From Sphingosinicella sp. (GTDB taxonomy: Bacteria; Pseudomonadota; Alphaproteobacteria; Sphingomonadales; Sphingomonadaceae), in contig NZ_JACESP010000003.1 of NCBI RefSeq assembly GCF_013911755.1, positions 124,001 to 188,000 on the forward strand: 64,000 bases of DNA. Direction: 5' to 3'. Shown in pieces: positions 1-9,183 of the stretch (positions are counted from its first letter, which is position 1; each line of letters begins with the position of its first letter). The notes beneath the pieces are model-generated. The model ran no database searches, had not been told where the DNA came from, and was given only the letters and a program-made list of their open reading frames with translations. Made by a program: the position numbers and the translations under genes.

Positions 1-1
1 G

Positions 2-2005
2 AATCTGGACGAGTTCTACATGGTTCGCGTGGCGGGCCTGCACGGGCAGGTGGAGGAGGGGGTCGAGCTTCGTAGCCCCGACGGCGTGACGCCCGCGCAG
101 CAGCTTGTCGCTGTCGCGGAGCGTGCGGACGCGCTGATGCGGCAGCAGCAGAACGTGTGGCGCGCGCTTTCCATCGAGCTTGCCGCTGTCGGTTTCCACG
201 TTCTCAAAGGCCCTGAACTCTCCCCCGAGGACGAGCGCTGGCTCGAAACCTATTTCCGCGAGCAAATCTTCCCGGTGCTGACGCCGCAGGCGATCGACCC
301 GGCGCACCCGTTTCCGTTCATCCCGAACCGTGGTCTCGCGCTCACGATGGAGCTGAAGCGGGAATCGGACGGTGAGGAGCTGCTCGCGCTGGTGATGATA
401 CCCGCGCCGCTCGCGCGCTTCGTGCGTTTGCCAGGGCCGCAGGCGCGCTACATTGCGCTCGAAAACGTCGTTCGCATCTTCGCGGACGACCTGTTCCCGA
501 ACTTCAAGATCATGGGCGACGGTGTATTCCGCGTCATCCGCGACAGCGACATCGAGGTCGAGGAGGAGGCCGAAGATCTCGTCCGTTTCTTTCAGACCGC
601 GATCAAGCGCCGCCGCCGGGGCCGCGTCATCCGTCTGAAAATCGAGGAGGGGACGCCGCCGCGTCTCCACCAAATGGTGCAGCAGGCGCTCCACATCGAC
701 AATAGGGACGTGACGCCGGTGACCGGCATCATCGGCATCGCGGACCTTGCTCAGCTGGTCGAGGAAGACCGGCCGGATCTGAAGTTCGAGCCCTACACGC
801 CGCGCTTCCCGGAGCGCATTCGCGAGTACGGCGGCGATTGCTTCGCGGCGATCCGTGCCAAGGACATCGTCGTCCATCACCCCTACGAGAGCTTCGACGT
901 GGTGCTCGCTTTCCTGCGGCAGGCAGCGGCAGACCCCGATGTCGTAGCGATCAAGCAGACGCTCTACCGCGCGGGCAAGCAGTCCGCCGTGGTGCGCGCG
1001 CTTGTCGATGCGGCGGAGGCGGGCAAGTCGGTCACGGCGGTCGTCGAGCTCAAGGCACGCTTCGACGAGGAGCAAAACCTCGTCTGGGCTGCGGCGCTGG
1101 AGCGCGCGGGCGTGCAGGTCGTCTACGGCTTTATCGATTGGAAGACGCACGCCAAGATTTCGCTCGTGGTGCGGCGCGAGAATGGCTCCCTGCGGACCTA
1201 CTGCCACCTCGGCACCGGCAATTATCACCCGGTGACGGCGCGTATTTACACCGATCTCAGCTTCTTCACCGCCGATCCCAAGCTCGGCCGCGACGCTGCG
1301 CAAATCTTCAACTACGTGACGAGCTATGTCGAGCCGCGCGGACTGGAAGCGATGACGATCTCTCCGTCGGGCATGCGACAGAAGCTCACCGCGCTCATCG
1401 ATGCGGAAATCGCGAATGCCGAGGCGGGTCAGCCGAGCGGCATCTGGGCCAAGATGAACTCCCTTGTCGACCCGGCGATCATCGACAAGCTCTACGAGGC
1501 GAGCGGGGCGGGCGTGCCCATCGAACTCGTGATCCGCGGAATTTGCTGTCTGCGCCCCGGCGTACGCGGGCTTTCGGAGAACATCCGCGTCCGCTCCATC
1601 ATTGGGCGTTTTCTCGAACATAGCCGCATCGTCGCGTTCGCGAACGGAAGTCCGCTCCCCTCGCGCAAGGCCAAGCTCTTCACCTCGTCGGCGGACTGGA
1701 TGCCGCGCAACTTTGATCGCCGTGTCGAGTTGCTCGTACCGATCGAGAATGCCACGGTCCACGCGCAGATTCTCGATCAGGTGATGCTGGCGAACCTGAA
1801 GGATACCGAGCAGACGTGGGAACTTCATCCGGATGGGACATATGAACGCATCTCGTCCTCCGGCGAATCGTTCAACCTGCATCGTTATTTCATGACGAAT
1901 CCTTCGCTTTCGGGCCGCGGCGCCGCCATCAAGGCAGCTGCGCCCGTGCCCCGGCTCTACCTTTCGGACCCCGATACTGGTGTTCCGGCCGCCGCTGCTG
2001 AATAG
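2..2005 (+). CDS. ppk1: Polyphosphate kinase 1 (5' truncated by window edge)
   Basis: Makes inorganic polyphosphate reversibly from ATP through a phosphohistidine. The reading frame is open from base 2 and begins NLDEFYMVRVAGL, a conserved segment of the PPK1 N-terminal domain, so only a short N-terminal part is missing; the ATG at 20 is internal. The HLGTGNYH motif carries the conserved phosphorylated histidine, and RFLEHSRI lies in the second C-terminal phospholipase D-like domain. It is followed 50 bp later by a Ppx/GppA phosphatase, the usual pairing of polyP synthesis and breakdown. The family call is secure; the true start lies outside the window. Confidence 0.96.
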   Translation, partial: NLDEFYMVRVAGLHGQVEEGVELRSPDGVTPAQQLVAVAERADALMRQQQNVWRALSIELAAVGFHVLKGPELSPEDERWLETYFREQIFPVLTPQAIDPAHPFPFIPNRGLALTMELKRESDGEELLALVMIPAPLARFVRLPGPQARYIALENVVRIFADDLFPNFKIMGDGVFRVIRDSDIEVEEEAEDLVRFFQTAIKRRRRGRVIRLKIEEGTPPRLHQMVQQALHIDNRDVTPVTGIIGIADLAQLVEEDRPDLKFEPYTPRFPERIREYGGDCFAAIRAKDIVVHHPYESFDVVLAFLRQAAADPDVVAIKQTLYRAGKQSAVVRALVDAAEAGKSVTAVVELKARFDEEQNLVWAAALERAGVQVVYGFIDWKTHAKISLVVRRENGSLRTYCHLGTGNYHPVTARIYTDLSFFTADPKLGRDAAQIFNYVTSYVEPRGLEAMTISPSGMRQKLTALIDAEIANAEAGQPSGIWAKMNSLVDPAIIDKLYEASGAGVPIELVIRGICCLRPGVRGLSENIRVRSIIGRFLEHSRIVAFANGSPLPSRKAKLFTSSADWMPRNFDRRVELLVPIENATVHAQILDQVMLANLKDTEQTWELHPDGTYERISSSGESFNLHRYFMTNPSLSGRGAAIKAAAPVPRLYLSDPDTGVPAAAAE

Positions 2006-2055
2006 ACTCGTTTGAAGCCAGCCGTTATTGCCGGGCGCATGGCGGCGACAAGGGC

Positions 2056-3573
2056 ATGCGAATGGCGCTGAGCGCGACAAATGACCGCCGTCGGGCCGGC
2101 GATATTCCGGTCAGCGCCGTCATCGATATCGGTTCGAACTCGATTCGTTTGGTCGCCTTTCGTGGGGATCGGCGCACACCCTTGGTGCTCTTCAACGAAA
2201 AGGTCATGGCGGGGCTCGGCCGGGGCGTTGCGGACACCGGCATGATCACCCCTGAGGGGCTTGAGACGGCACGGGCGGCGCTGACTCGCTTCCGCCTTCT
2301 GTGCGACGATATGAACGTCGTGCGGATGTACGCCTTCGCGACCGCGGCGGTGCGTGATGCCGGGAATCGCGATGCCTTCCTCGAGATGGCGAAGAAGCGC
2401 TGTGCGCTTGACGTGCGCGTGCTGAGCGGTGCGGACGAAGCGCGGCTTGCTGCCTACGGGGTCATAGCGGGCATTCCGGGCGCCGACGGCGTGGTCGGTG
2501 ATCTCGGCGGCGGCAGCCTGGAACTCGTCCGCGTGAAGAAAGGCAAGCCGCACAGCCATCTGTCGCTGCCCATCGGCGCGCTCAAGCTCGATGCCGCGCG
2601 CAAGGTCGGCGGGCGGGCGCTGACCGGACTGGTGAAGAAGGCGCTCGCTGAGTTGAAGTGGGCGGGCCAGGGAAAGGGGCTTCCCTTCTACATGGTCGGC
2701 GGCTCATGGCGCGCGCTGGCACAGCTCCACATGCATCTCACCGACTATCCGCTGCCGGTTGTTCACCAGTATGCGATGGATGTTGCTGCGATCGATCACA
2801 TGGCGCGTGCACTGCCGAACCTCAGCCCCAAGCGGCTGCGCGCGATCCCACGCCTGTCGTCAGCGCGCATCCCGCAGCTTCCCGGCGCCGCGCTGTTGCT
2901 GCGCGCGGTCGTGAAGCGGCTGGGCAGTAGCGGCGTCATCGCCTCGTCCTATGGCATTCGCGAAGGCATTCTCTACGCGGATCTTCCGAAGGAGGTTCAG
3001 CGCGAAGACCCGCTTGTTTCCGCGGCGCGACAGGAAGGCGCGATCCAGGGCCGGTTTCCGCTTCATGCCGAGGCGCTGATGGAGTGGATGAACGGCATGT
3101 TCGCGCCGGAAATGCCCGATCATACGCGGCTGCGACTCGTCGCTTGCGTACTGGCCGACACGGCGTGGCGCGCGCACCCGGATTTCCGCGCCGAACGCGG
3201 GCTTGAGCTTGCGCTCCACGGCAACTGGGTTGGAATCGACGGACGCGAGCGCGCGCTGCTCGGCGCGGCGCTGTTCGCGGCCTACGGCGGTTCGGCGAAC
3301 GATCCCGCGATCGCTGACCTCCCCCGGCTCGCGCCGCGCGACGAGTTGGCCCGCGCCTTCAAGTGGGGTCTTGCGCTGCGTCTTGGTCAGCGCCTGACGG
3401 CGGGGACGGCGAGGCCTCTCGAAAAGAGCCGCATATACCGCGAGAACGGCCGCCTCGTTCTTACTCTTACGCCGCGTTATCAGCCGCTCTACGCGGAGGC
3501 CGTGGCCAGGCGCCACGAGGCCTTGGCAGCGGCGATGGGTCTGGCACCTGTCTTCGCCATGGAGAAGGCATAG
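2056..3573 (+). CDS. ppx: Exopolyphosphatase / Ppx-GppA family phosphatase
   Basis: Expected to release phosphate from the ends of polyphosphate, or to act on pppGpp. The N-terminal actin-like phosphatase fold is shown by DIGSNSIRLV (about residues 22-31) and the second phosphate loop DLGGGSLELV (about residues 149-158). A C-terminal HD-like helical region follows. At 505 aa the length fits the long Ppx form. The ATG at 2056 is used; ATG 2062 is also possible and has AAGGG 7 nt upstream. It lies directly downstream of ppk1, probably in one operon. Ppx and GppA cannot be separated by eye. Confidence 0.93.
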   Translation: MRMALSATNDRRRAGDIPVSAVIDIGSNSIRLVAFRGDRRTPLVLFNEKVMAGLGRGVADTGMITPEGLETARAALTRFRLLCDDMNVVRMYAFATAAVRDAGNRDAFLEMAKKRCALDVRVLSGADEARLAAYGVIAGIPGADGVVGDLGGGSLELVRVKKGKPHSHLSLPIGALKLDAARKVGGRALTGLVKKALAELKWAGQGKGLPFYMVGGSWRALAQLHMHLTDYPLPVVHQYAMDVAAIDHMARALPNLSPKRLRAIPRLSSARIPQLPGAALLLRAVVKRLGSSGVIASSYGIREGILYADLPKEVQREDPLVSAARQEGAIQGRFPLHAEALMEWMNGMFAPEMPDHTRLRLVACVLADTAWRAHPDFRAERGLELALHGNWVGIDGRERALLGAALFAAYGGSANDPAIADLPRLAPRDELARAFKWGLALRLGQRLTAGTARPLEKSRIYRENGRLVLTLTPRYQPLYAEAVARRHEALAAAMGLAPVFAMEKA

Positions 3574-3708
3574 TGGGTCGGGTCATCCTGCTTTCCGAAT
3601 AGGAAGCGATGTTCGAGTGCTTGCAAAGCTCTTTGAAAGGACCCCCTGCGAGGCCCGCGTGGATGCAAATCCGGTTGGTGCACTGCGGCGCTCGCGGAAA
3701 GTCGGCGG

Positions 3709-4872
3709 TCAGTCGATCTCCGTCATTCGCAACTTGCCGTTCTGCACGGCGAAGCTCAGTCGCCCTTCCACGAGCGCGAGCGCATCGCGGCCGAAGACTT
3801 CGTAGCGCCAGCCATTGAGCAGCGGCAGCCCATCCCGGACCCCGGCAGCGAGGGCTTCGAGATGATCCGCCTTGCCGATCAGTTTCGGCGCTACATCAGC
3901 CTCTTTGCAGCGAATCTTCAGAAGTAACTTCAACAGATCGGCGACGAGAACCGAATCGGACCCAAGCCTGGGTTTGCCCGCATCGCGCTCGGGCATTTCG
4001 CTTTCGGGAAGCGGCACGGCGCTCGCGAGCGCCTCCATCAGCCGGGCACCCATGTCATTATTGACCCACGTCTTGGAAAGCCCGCGAACGCGGCCGAGCG
4101 CCTCTTGATCTCCGGGCGGATGCGCCGCGAGGTCGGCGAGCGTTTCGTCCTTCACGATGCGCCCGCGCGGCAGGTCGCGGCGCTGCGCTTCGAGCTCGCG
4201 CCACGCGGCGAGCGCCTTCAACCGGCCGAGCGCGTCGGCCTTGCGGCTCGGCAGGCGGATGCGTTGCCAGGCGGTCCACGGATCGTTGACGTAATTCTCC
4301 GGCGTCGTCAGTCGCGCCATCTCCTCGTCCAGCCAATCGCCGCGGCCGGTTTTCTTCAGGCGGCCGAGCAGCTTCGGGAAAAGCTGGATGAGGTGGGTGA
4401 CGTCGCCGATCGCGTAGTCGAGCTGGCGCTTGTCGAGCGGGCGGCGCGCCCAGTCCGTGAAGCGGGCGCCCTTGTCGAGATTGGCGCCGGTGAACGAGGC
4501 GACGAGGTTGATGTAGCTGACCTGTTCGCCCATGCCGAGCGCCATTGCCGCCACCTGCGTGTCGAACACGGGCGAGGGGGTTTTGCCGGTCATGTTGTGG
4601 ATGATCTCAATGTCCTGTCCGCCTGCATGGAAGATTTTCAGGACATCGGCCTCCACGAGAAGGTCGAGCATCGGGGCGAGATCGAGCCCGCTGGCCTTGG
4701 GGTCGACCGCGGCAGCCTCGTCGGGCGAGGCCAGCTGGATCAGGCAGAGGTCGGCCCAGTACGTGTTCTCGCGCATGAACTCGGTGTCGACGGCCACATA
4801 GTCGGCGGCGGCGAGGCGGGCACAGAAGGCAGCGAGCGTTTCGGTATCGGTAATCAGCGGATGGATTTTCAT
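3709..4872 (-). CDS. rnd: Ribonuclease D
   Basis: A 3'-5' exoribonuclease for tRNA and other stable RNA ends. The DEDD exonuclease residues are visible: DTE in VAVDTEFMREN (about residue 26), the aspartate in FHAGGQDIEI, and YAIGD further on. A C-terminal HRDC-type helical region follows. The start MKIHPLITDTE gives 387 aa, normal for RNase D. The frame stays open much further upstream, but that stretch is antisense to aspS and was rejected. It is divergent from aspS. Confidence 0.93.
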   Translation of the reverse strand: MKIHPLITDTETLAAFCARLAAADYVAVDTEFMRENTYWADLCLIQLASPDEAAAVDPKASGLDLAPMLDLLVEADVLKIFHAGGQDIEIIHNMTGKTPSPVFDTQVAAMALGMGEQVSYINLVASFTGANLDKGARFTDWARRPLDKRQLDYAIGDVTHLIQLFPKLLGRLKKTGRGDWLDEEMARLTTPENYVNDPWTAWQRIRLPSRKADALGRLKALAAWRELEAQRRDLPRGRIVKDETLADLAAHPPGDQEALGRVRGLSKTWVNNDMGARLMEALASAVPLPESEMPERDAGKPRLGSDSVLVADLLKLLLKIRCKEADVAPKLIGKADHLEALAAGVRDGLPLLNGWRYEVFGRDALALVEGRLSFAVQNGKLRMTEID

Positions 4873-4974
4873 GGACGGTTCTATTAGGGCGGTCGGCGCT
4901 TCCATGCCAGCGCCTTGACAAACAAGTGTGCGGGCATGTGTCTGACCCGCCACAAGCACCGGAATCGAGTAAGA

Positions 4975-6762
4975 ATGCACGTCTATCGCACGCACCATTG
5001 CAGCGCCCTCCGCAAGTCGGATGTGGGAAGCACCGCCCGTATCTCGGGATGGGTCCACCGCAAGCGGGACCACGGCGGGCTGCTGTTCGTCGACCTTCGC
5101 GACCACTATGGGCTGACGCAGGTGGTGTGCGACACCGACTCGCCGGCATTTTCGGTGCTCGACGGCGCGCGGGCCGAAAGCGTGCTGACCGTGACCGGGA
5201 AGGTCGTGGCGCGTTCGGACGCGACGGTAAACCCCAACCTGCCGACCGGCGAGATCGAGCTGTGGGCAGCGGACGTCACGGTGCAGTCCGCCGCCTCCGA
5301 GCTGCCGATGCCGGTCGCGGGCGATACCGAGTACCCGGAGGATATCCGCCTCAAGTACCGCTATCTCGACCTGCGCCGCGACCGCCTGCACCGCAACATC
5401 GTGCTGCGCTCGAACGTCATCGCGTCGCTCCGCCGCCGCATGATCGAACAGGGCTTCACCGAGTTCCAGACGCCGATCCTGACCGCGTCGTCGCCCGAAG
5501 GCGCGCGCGACTTCCTCGTGCCGAGCCGTATGCATCCGGGCAAGTTCTACGCGCTGCCGCAGGCGCCGCAGATGTTCAAGCAGCTGCTGATGGTCGCGGG
5601 CTTCGACCGTTACTTCCAGATCGCGCCCTGCTTCCGCGACGAGGACGCGCGCGCTGACCGCTCTCCCGGCGAGTTCTACCAGCTCGACTTCGAGATGAGC
5701 TTTGTAACGCAGGACGACGTGTTCAACGCCATCGAGCCCGTGCTTGCCGGTGTGTTCGAGGAGTTCGCGAACGGGAAGTCGGTGACGCCGGCGGGTTCGT
5801 TCCCGCGCATTCCTTACCGCGAGTCGATGCTGAAGTATGGCAACGACAAGCCGGACCTTCGGAACCCCATCGAAATAGTCGATGTAACCGAGCACTTCAG
5901 GGATTCGGGGTTCGGGATCTTCGCCAAGATGGTGGAAGGCGGAAACTTCGTGCGCGCCATTCCCGCGCCGAAGGCGGGCGAGCGTAGCCGCAAGTTCTTC
6001 GACGACATGAACGACTGGGCGCGCAGCGAAGGCTTCGCGGGGCTCGGCTATATCAACATCAAGGACGGCGTGCCTGCAGGCCCCATCGCCAAGAATCATG
6101 GCGAGGAAGCCACTGCCAAGTTGATCGCAGCGCTCGGGCTCGGGCCGGACGATGGCGTGTTCTTCGCGGCGGGCAAAGAAGCCGATGCGGCGAAGCTTGC
6201 GGGCAAGGCGCGGACCAAGATCGGCGAAGACCTCGGCCTTATCGAGGAAAACGCCTTCAAGTTCTGCTGGATCGTCGACTTCCCGATGTTCGAGTATGAC
6301 GAGGAGGCCAAGCAGGTCATCTTCTCGCACAACCCGTTCTCGATGCCGCAGGGCGAGCTTGAGGCGCTGGAGACGAAGAACCCGCTCGAAATCCTCGCGT
6401 GGCAGTACGACATCGTCTGCAACGGCATAGAGCTGTCGTCGGGCGCGATCCGGAACCACAAGCCGGAGATCATGTACAAGGCGTTCGAGATCGCCGGCTA
6501 CAGCCAGGAACAGGTCGACACGAACTTCTCGGGCATGATCAACGCCTTCAAGTTCGGCGCCCCCCCGCACGGCGGTTCCGCGCCGGGCGTGGACCGCATC
6601 GTCATGCTGCTGGCGGACGAGCCGAACCTGCGCGAGGTGGTGCTGTTCCCGATGAACCAGAAGGCCGAGGATCTGATGATGAACGCGCCGGCCAGCGTCT
6701 CCGAGCGGCAGCTGAAGGAGCTTTCGATCAAGCTCGACCTGCCGAAGCCGAAGGCGGGGTAA
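4975..6762 (+). CDS. aspS: Aspartyl-tRNA synthetase
   Basis: Charges tRNA with aspartate. The N-terminal OB-fold anticodon-binding domain begins [11 protein letters not shown]. The class II core follows: motif 2 in [21 protein letters not shown] and motif 3 at [13 protein letters not shown] near the end, with the bacterial GAD insertion between. Start [10 protein letters not shown] gives 595 aa, the usual length; a TTG 60 nt upstream is in frame but adds residues unlike the family. His33 in RDHGG is the residue seen in non-discriminating AspRS, so it may also charge tRNA-Asn (inference). The downstream PPK2 starts 4 bp after the stop. Confidence 0.96.
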   Translation: MHVYRTHHCSALRKSDVGSTARISGWVHRKRDHGGLLFVDLRDHYGLTQVVCDTDSPAFSVLDGARAESVLTVTGKVVARSDATVNPNLPTGEIELWAADVTVQSAASELPMPVAGDTEYPEDIRLKYRYLDLRRDRLHRNIVLRSNVIASLRRRMIEQGFTEFQTPILTASSPEGARDFLVPSRMHPGKFYALPQAPQMFKQLLMVAGFDRYFQIAPCFRDEDARADRSPGEFYQLDFEMSFVTQDDVFNAIEPVLAGVFEEFANGKSVTPAGSFPRIPYRESMLKYGNDKPDLRNPIEIVDVTEHFRDSGFGIFAKMVEGGNFVRAIPAPKAGERSRKFFDDMNDWARSEGFAGLGYINIKDGVPAGPIAKNHGEEATAKLIAALGLGPDDGVFFAAGKEADAAKLAGKARTKIGEDLGLIEENAFKFCWIVDFPMFEYDEEAKQVIFSHNPFSMPQGELEALETKNPLEILAWQYDIVCNGIELSSGAIRNHKPEIMYKAFEIAGYSQEQVDTNFSGMINAFKFGAPPHGGSAPGVDRIVMLLADEPNLREVVLFPMNQKAEDLMMNAPASVSERQLKELSIKLDLPKPKAG

Positions 6763-6766
6763 GCCG

Positions 6767-7561
6767 ATGAAGGCGCCGTCGCTGCACCGCCTGCCGCCGC
6801 TCGAAAAGGTTTCGAACGGCGATTACGAAGCGGCGCTGAAGACGGTGCAGGAGCGGCTTGCGGCGGTGCAGGCGAGCTGCATAGGCCGCAGCCGCCGCGC
6901 CATCATCGCCGTCGAGGGCCTCGATGCGGCGGGCAAGGGCGGCTTCATCCAACGGCTGACGGCCCCGTGGGACCCGCGATTCTTCGACGTGCAGCCGATC
7001 AAGGCGCCGGACGCCGAAGAAAAGGCGCATCACTATCTTTGGCGATTCTGGCAAAGGTTGCCCGCCCAGGGCGAAGTGAACATCTTCGATCGCACCTGGT
7101 ACGGCCGCGTGCTCGTGGAACGTGTCGAAGGTTTCGCAACCGAAGCCGAATGGCGCCGAGCCTACGACGAGATCAACGCCTTCGAAAAGATGCTGGTCGA
7201 TGACGGGGCCGTGCTCATCAAGCTGTTCTTCACGGTGAGCCAGAAAGAACAGGACGAGCGGCTGGTCGAGCGGCTGGAAATGCCCGCGAAACGCTGGAAA
7301 GTGTCGCCCGAAGACTTCCGCAACCGGCTGAAACGCGATGCCTATGTCGAGGCCGCAGAAGACATGTTCGCCCGCACCCACACGGCCCATGCGCCGTGGA
7401 CAATCATCGACGGCGAGCACAAGAAGACCGCGCGCATCAAGGCGCTGAACCTTGTTGCGGATCGGCTTTCGGATGGTCTGGACCTGTCACCGCCCGCGCT
7501 TTCGCCCGATATTGTGACGCTGGCGAAAGCCGCGTTCGGCAAGAAGCTGAACCTCGGCTAA
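6767..7561 (+). CDS. ppk2: Polyphosphate kinase 2 family protein
   Basis: PPK2 enzymes move phosphate between polyphosphate and nucleotides, usually making NTP or NDP from polyP. The P-loop kinase core is clear: Walker A GLDAAGKGG at about residues 48-56 and the Walker B region NIFDRTWYGRVLVERVEGF at about residues 105-123. At 264 aa it is a single-domain PPK2; the subclass cannot be set by eye. It starts 4 bp after aspS, so the two are probably co-transcribed. With ppk1 and ppx nearby this makes a polyphosphate gene cluster. Confidence 0.92.
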   Translation: MKAPSLHRLPPLEKVSNGDYEAALKTVQERLAAVQASCIGRSRRAIIAVEGLDAAGKGGFIQRLTAPWDPRFFDVQPIKAPDAEEKAHHYLWRFWQRLPAQGEVNIFDRTWYGRVLVERVEGFATEAEWRRAYDEINAFEKMLVDDGAVLIKLFFTVSQKEQDERLVERLEMPAKRWKVSPEDFRNRLKRDAYVEAAEDMFARTHTAHAPWTIIDGEHKKTARIKALNLVADRLSDGLDLSPPALSPDIVTLAKAAFGKKLNLG

Positions 7562-7631
7562 CGCGGGCCTTCAGCAGCGGTTCAACGAGCGAGTCGCAAT
7601 CTCCATGACACTTGGGTCAGGAGTGCTTGAA

Positions 7632-8657
7632 ATGCGTGTTCACAAGGCAGGTTTGTTGGCGGGTACGCTGGTTGCGGCGATCCTCGCCGGTCCGGCGATG
7701 GCGCAGGACCGTGACCGCGACGGGCCTCGCCCGCAGCGCGAACGCGGAATGCAGGTGAATCGCGAGGGGCCGCGTGTGCCAGAGGCAAGGCCGCAGCGGG
7801 TCGCCCCGCCCGAACGCGCTCAGGCCCGCCGGATCGAGACGCCGGAACCTCGCCAAGCGCGTGTGGAAACGCCGCGGCAGGCGGAGACCGTGCAGCAGCG
7901 CATGATCGGCGTGATCGGCCGCGAGCGCTCCGGCGACAACAACCGCGATAGCCGCCGCGATCAGGGCCACGACTGGAACAACCGCGACCGGGACGGCCGA
8001 GACGGTGACCGCCGCGACTGGGACAGGAGCCGCGACCGGAACGACAACCGCAACTGGGATCGCAACCGCGACCGCAAAGAGGATTGGCGCGACCGCGACA
8101 AGGATCGGGACCGCGACCGTTGGCGGGACAACGACCGTAATCACGACGGGGACCGCGATCGGTGGCGGGACAATGACCGTCATCACGACAGGGATCGTGA
8201 TCGCTGGCGGGACAACGACCGCAACCACGACAGGGATCGCGACCGCTGGCGCGACCATAATCGACGCCCCGTCGTGATTGTGCGCCCAAGTCCGACGTAT
8301 CGATATCGACCGCACTGGTGGGGCCAGAGCTATTTCTCGTTCGATAATCGCTATTACGGCCACTACGACTATGGTTCCTGGTATCGCCCCGGCTATGGCT
8401 TTTACGGTTCGCAGTACGGCAGCGGCTGGGCGGTGCTCGATCCGTGGCTCCGGCAAGACCCGGCGGCGAAGCACTGGGTGATGTGGAACTTCGACCGCAA
8501 CCGCAACGGCCAGCTTTCGAAGGACGAGGCCCGGCGCGCCAACCGCGAGTTCGCCCGGCTGGCGGACCGCAACCGCGACGGATACCTGAACGATGGAGAA
8601 ATCCGCTTCGGTGTCGAGGAATTGCGGGACGAGTACCGCTACAGCTTCAACTATTAA
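7632..8657 (+). CDS. Exported Arg/Asp-repeat protein with two EF-hands
   Basis: Predicted secreted or periplasmic calcium-binding protein. The start MRVHKAGLLAG opens a signal peptide with a cleavage site near AMAQ. The middle is very hydrophilic and built on RD/NRDRD repeats, including a 14-residue tandem unit (DRDRWRDNDRNHDG-like). A short Tyr/Gly-rich stretch follows. The C terminus has two EF-hand loops, DRNRNGQLSKDE and DRNRDGYLNDGE. In-frame start codons exist 27 nt upstream but would hide the signal peptide. The family has no named function that I recognise. Confidence 0.8.
   Translation: MRVHKAGLLAGTLVAAILAGPAMAQDRDRDGPRPQRERGMQVNREGPRVPEARPQRVAPPERAQARRIETPEPRQARVETPRQAETVQQRMIGVIGRERSGDNNRDSRRDQGHDWNNRDRDGRDGDRRDWDRSRDRNDNRNWDRNRDRKEDWRDRDKDRDRDRWRDNDRNHDGDRDRWRDNDRHHDRDRDRWRDNDRNHDRDRDRWRDHNRRPVVIVRPSPTYRYRPHWWGQSYFSFDNRYYGHYDYGSWYRPGYGFYGSQYGSGWAVLDPWLRQDPAAKHWVMWNFDRNRNGQLSKDEARRANREFARLADRNRDGYLNDGEIRFGVEELRDEYRYSFNY
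8109..8264 (+). repeat. 42-bp in-frame tandem repeat in the EF-hand protein gene
   Basis: About 3.7 copies of a 42-bp unit encoding DRDRWRDNDRNHDG, with small drift between copies. Three full units run 8109-8234 and a partial DRDRWRDHNR follows. Such repeats can change copy number by slippage without breaking the frame. Confidence 0.85.
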
Positions 8658-8662
8658 ACCAC

Positions 8663-8695
8663 GATCGTTTCAGGCTTCGTCAGCCTGAAACGATC
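8663..8695. terminator. Bidirectional terminator between convergent genes
   Basis: Perfect 14-bp stem (left arm GATCGTTTCAGGCT) with a 5-nt loop TCGTC. It lies between the EF-hand gene and the convergent greB. The right arm overlaps the greB stop codon at 8694-8696. Confidence 0.85.
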
Positions 8696-9179
8696 AGACT
8701 CCGGGATAGGCGATCGAGACGACCTCCAGCTCCTGCACGCCCCCCGGCAGGCGGACGCTCCTCAGGTCTCCGATCGCCGCGCCCTTCAGGGCTGTTGCGA
8801 GCGGTGCGCGCCAAGAAATGTAGCCCCGGGGCGTATCCGTCTCATCCTCGCCGACGATCGTGATCGTGCGCTGCTGGTCGTCTTCGTCGGCAACGGTTAC
8901 GGTGGCACCGAAGAACACCCGCGACTTATCGGGCTGCTTCGCTGGATCGACAACGCGGGCGTTTTTCAGCCGCTTCGAAATGCGGGTCAGCTCGCGATCG
9001 ATCTCGCGAAGCCGCTTGCGACCGTAGATATAGTCGCCGTTTTCAGAGCGGTCGCCATTCCCCGCCGCCCACGAGACGATCTCGACGATCTTGGGCCGCT
9101 CGACCTCGAAGAGCGCGCGGTGCGCCTCGATGAGCGCCTTCATGCCTGCGGGCGTGATGTAGTTGGGGGTATCGGCCAT
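8694..9179 (-). CDS. greB: GreB-type transcription elongation factor
   Basis: Rescues backtracked RNA polymerase by stimulating cleavage of the nascent RNA. The N-terminal coiled coil has the acidic tip GNGDRSENGDYIYGRKR (about residues 40-56), which matches GreB more than GreA, and a C-terminal FKBP-like domain ends LEVVSIAYPGV. Start MADTPNYITPAG gives 161 aa, normal for the family. It starts 4 bp after the stop of the lytic transglycosylase on the same strand, so they probably share a transcript. Confidence 0.9.
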   Translation of the reverse strand: MADTPNYITPAGMKALIEAHRALFEVERPKIVEIVSWAAGNGDRSENGDYIYGRKRLREIDRELTRISKRLKNARVVDPAKQPDKSRVFFGATVTVADEDDQQRTITIVGEDETDTPRGYISWRAPLATALKGAAIGDLRSVRLPGGVQELEVVSIAYPGV

Positions 9180-9183
9180 CGTC

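Noticed and set aside
4915-4943. TTGACA upstream of aspS as a -35 box
   Set aside because: The hexamer is perfect but no acceptable -10 follows at 16-18 bp, so no promoter is called.
4873-6570. Long upstream extension of the RNase D frame on the minus strand
   Set aside because: It is antisense to the whole of aspS, and the family start MKIHPLITDTE lies at 4872. High GC keeps antisense frames open.
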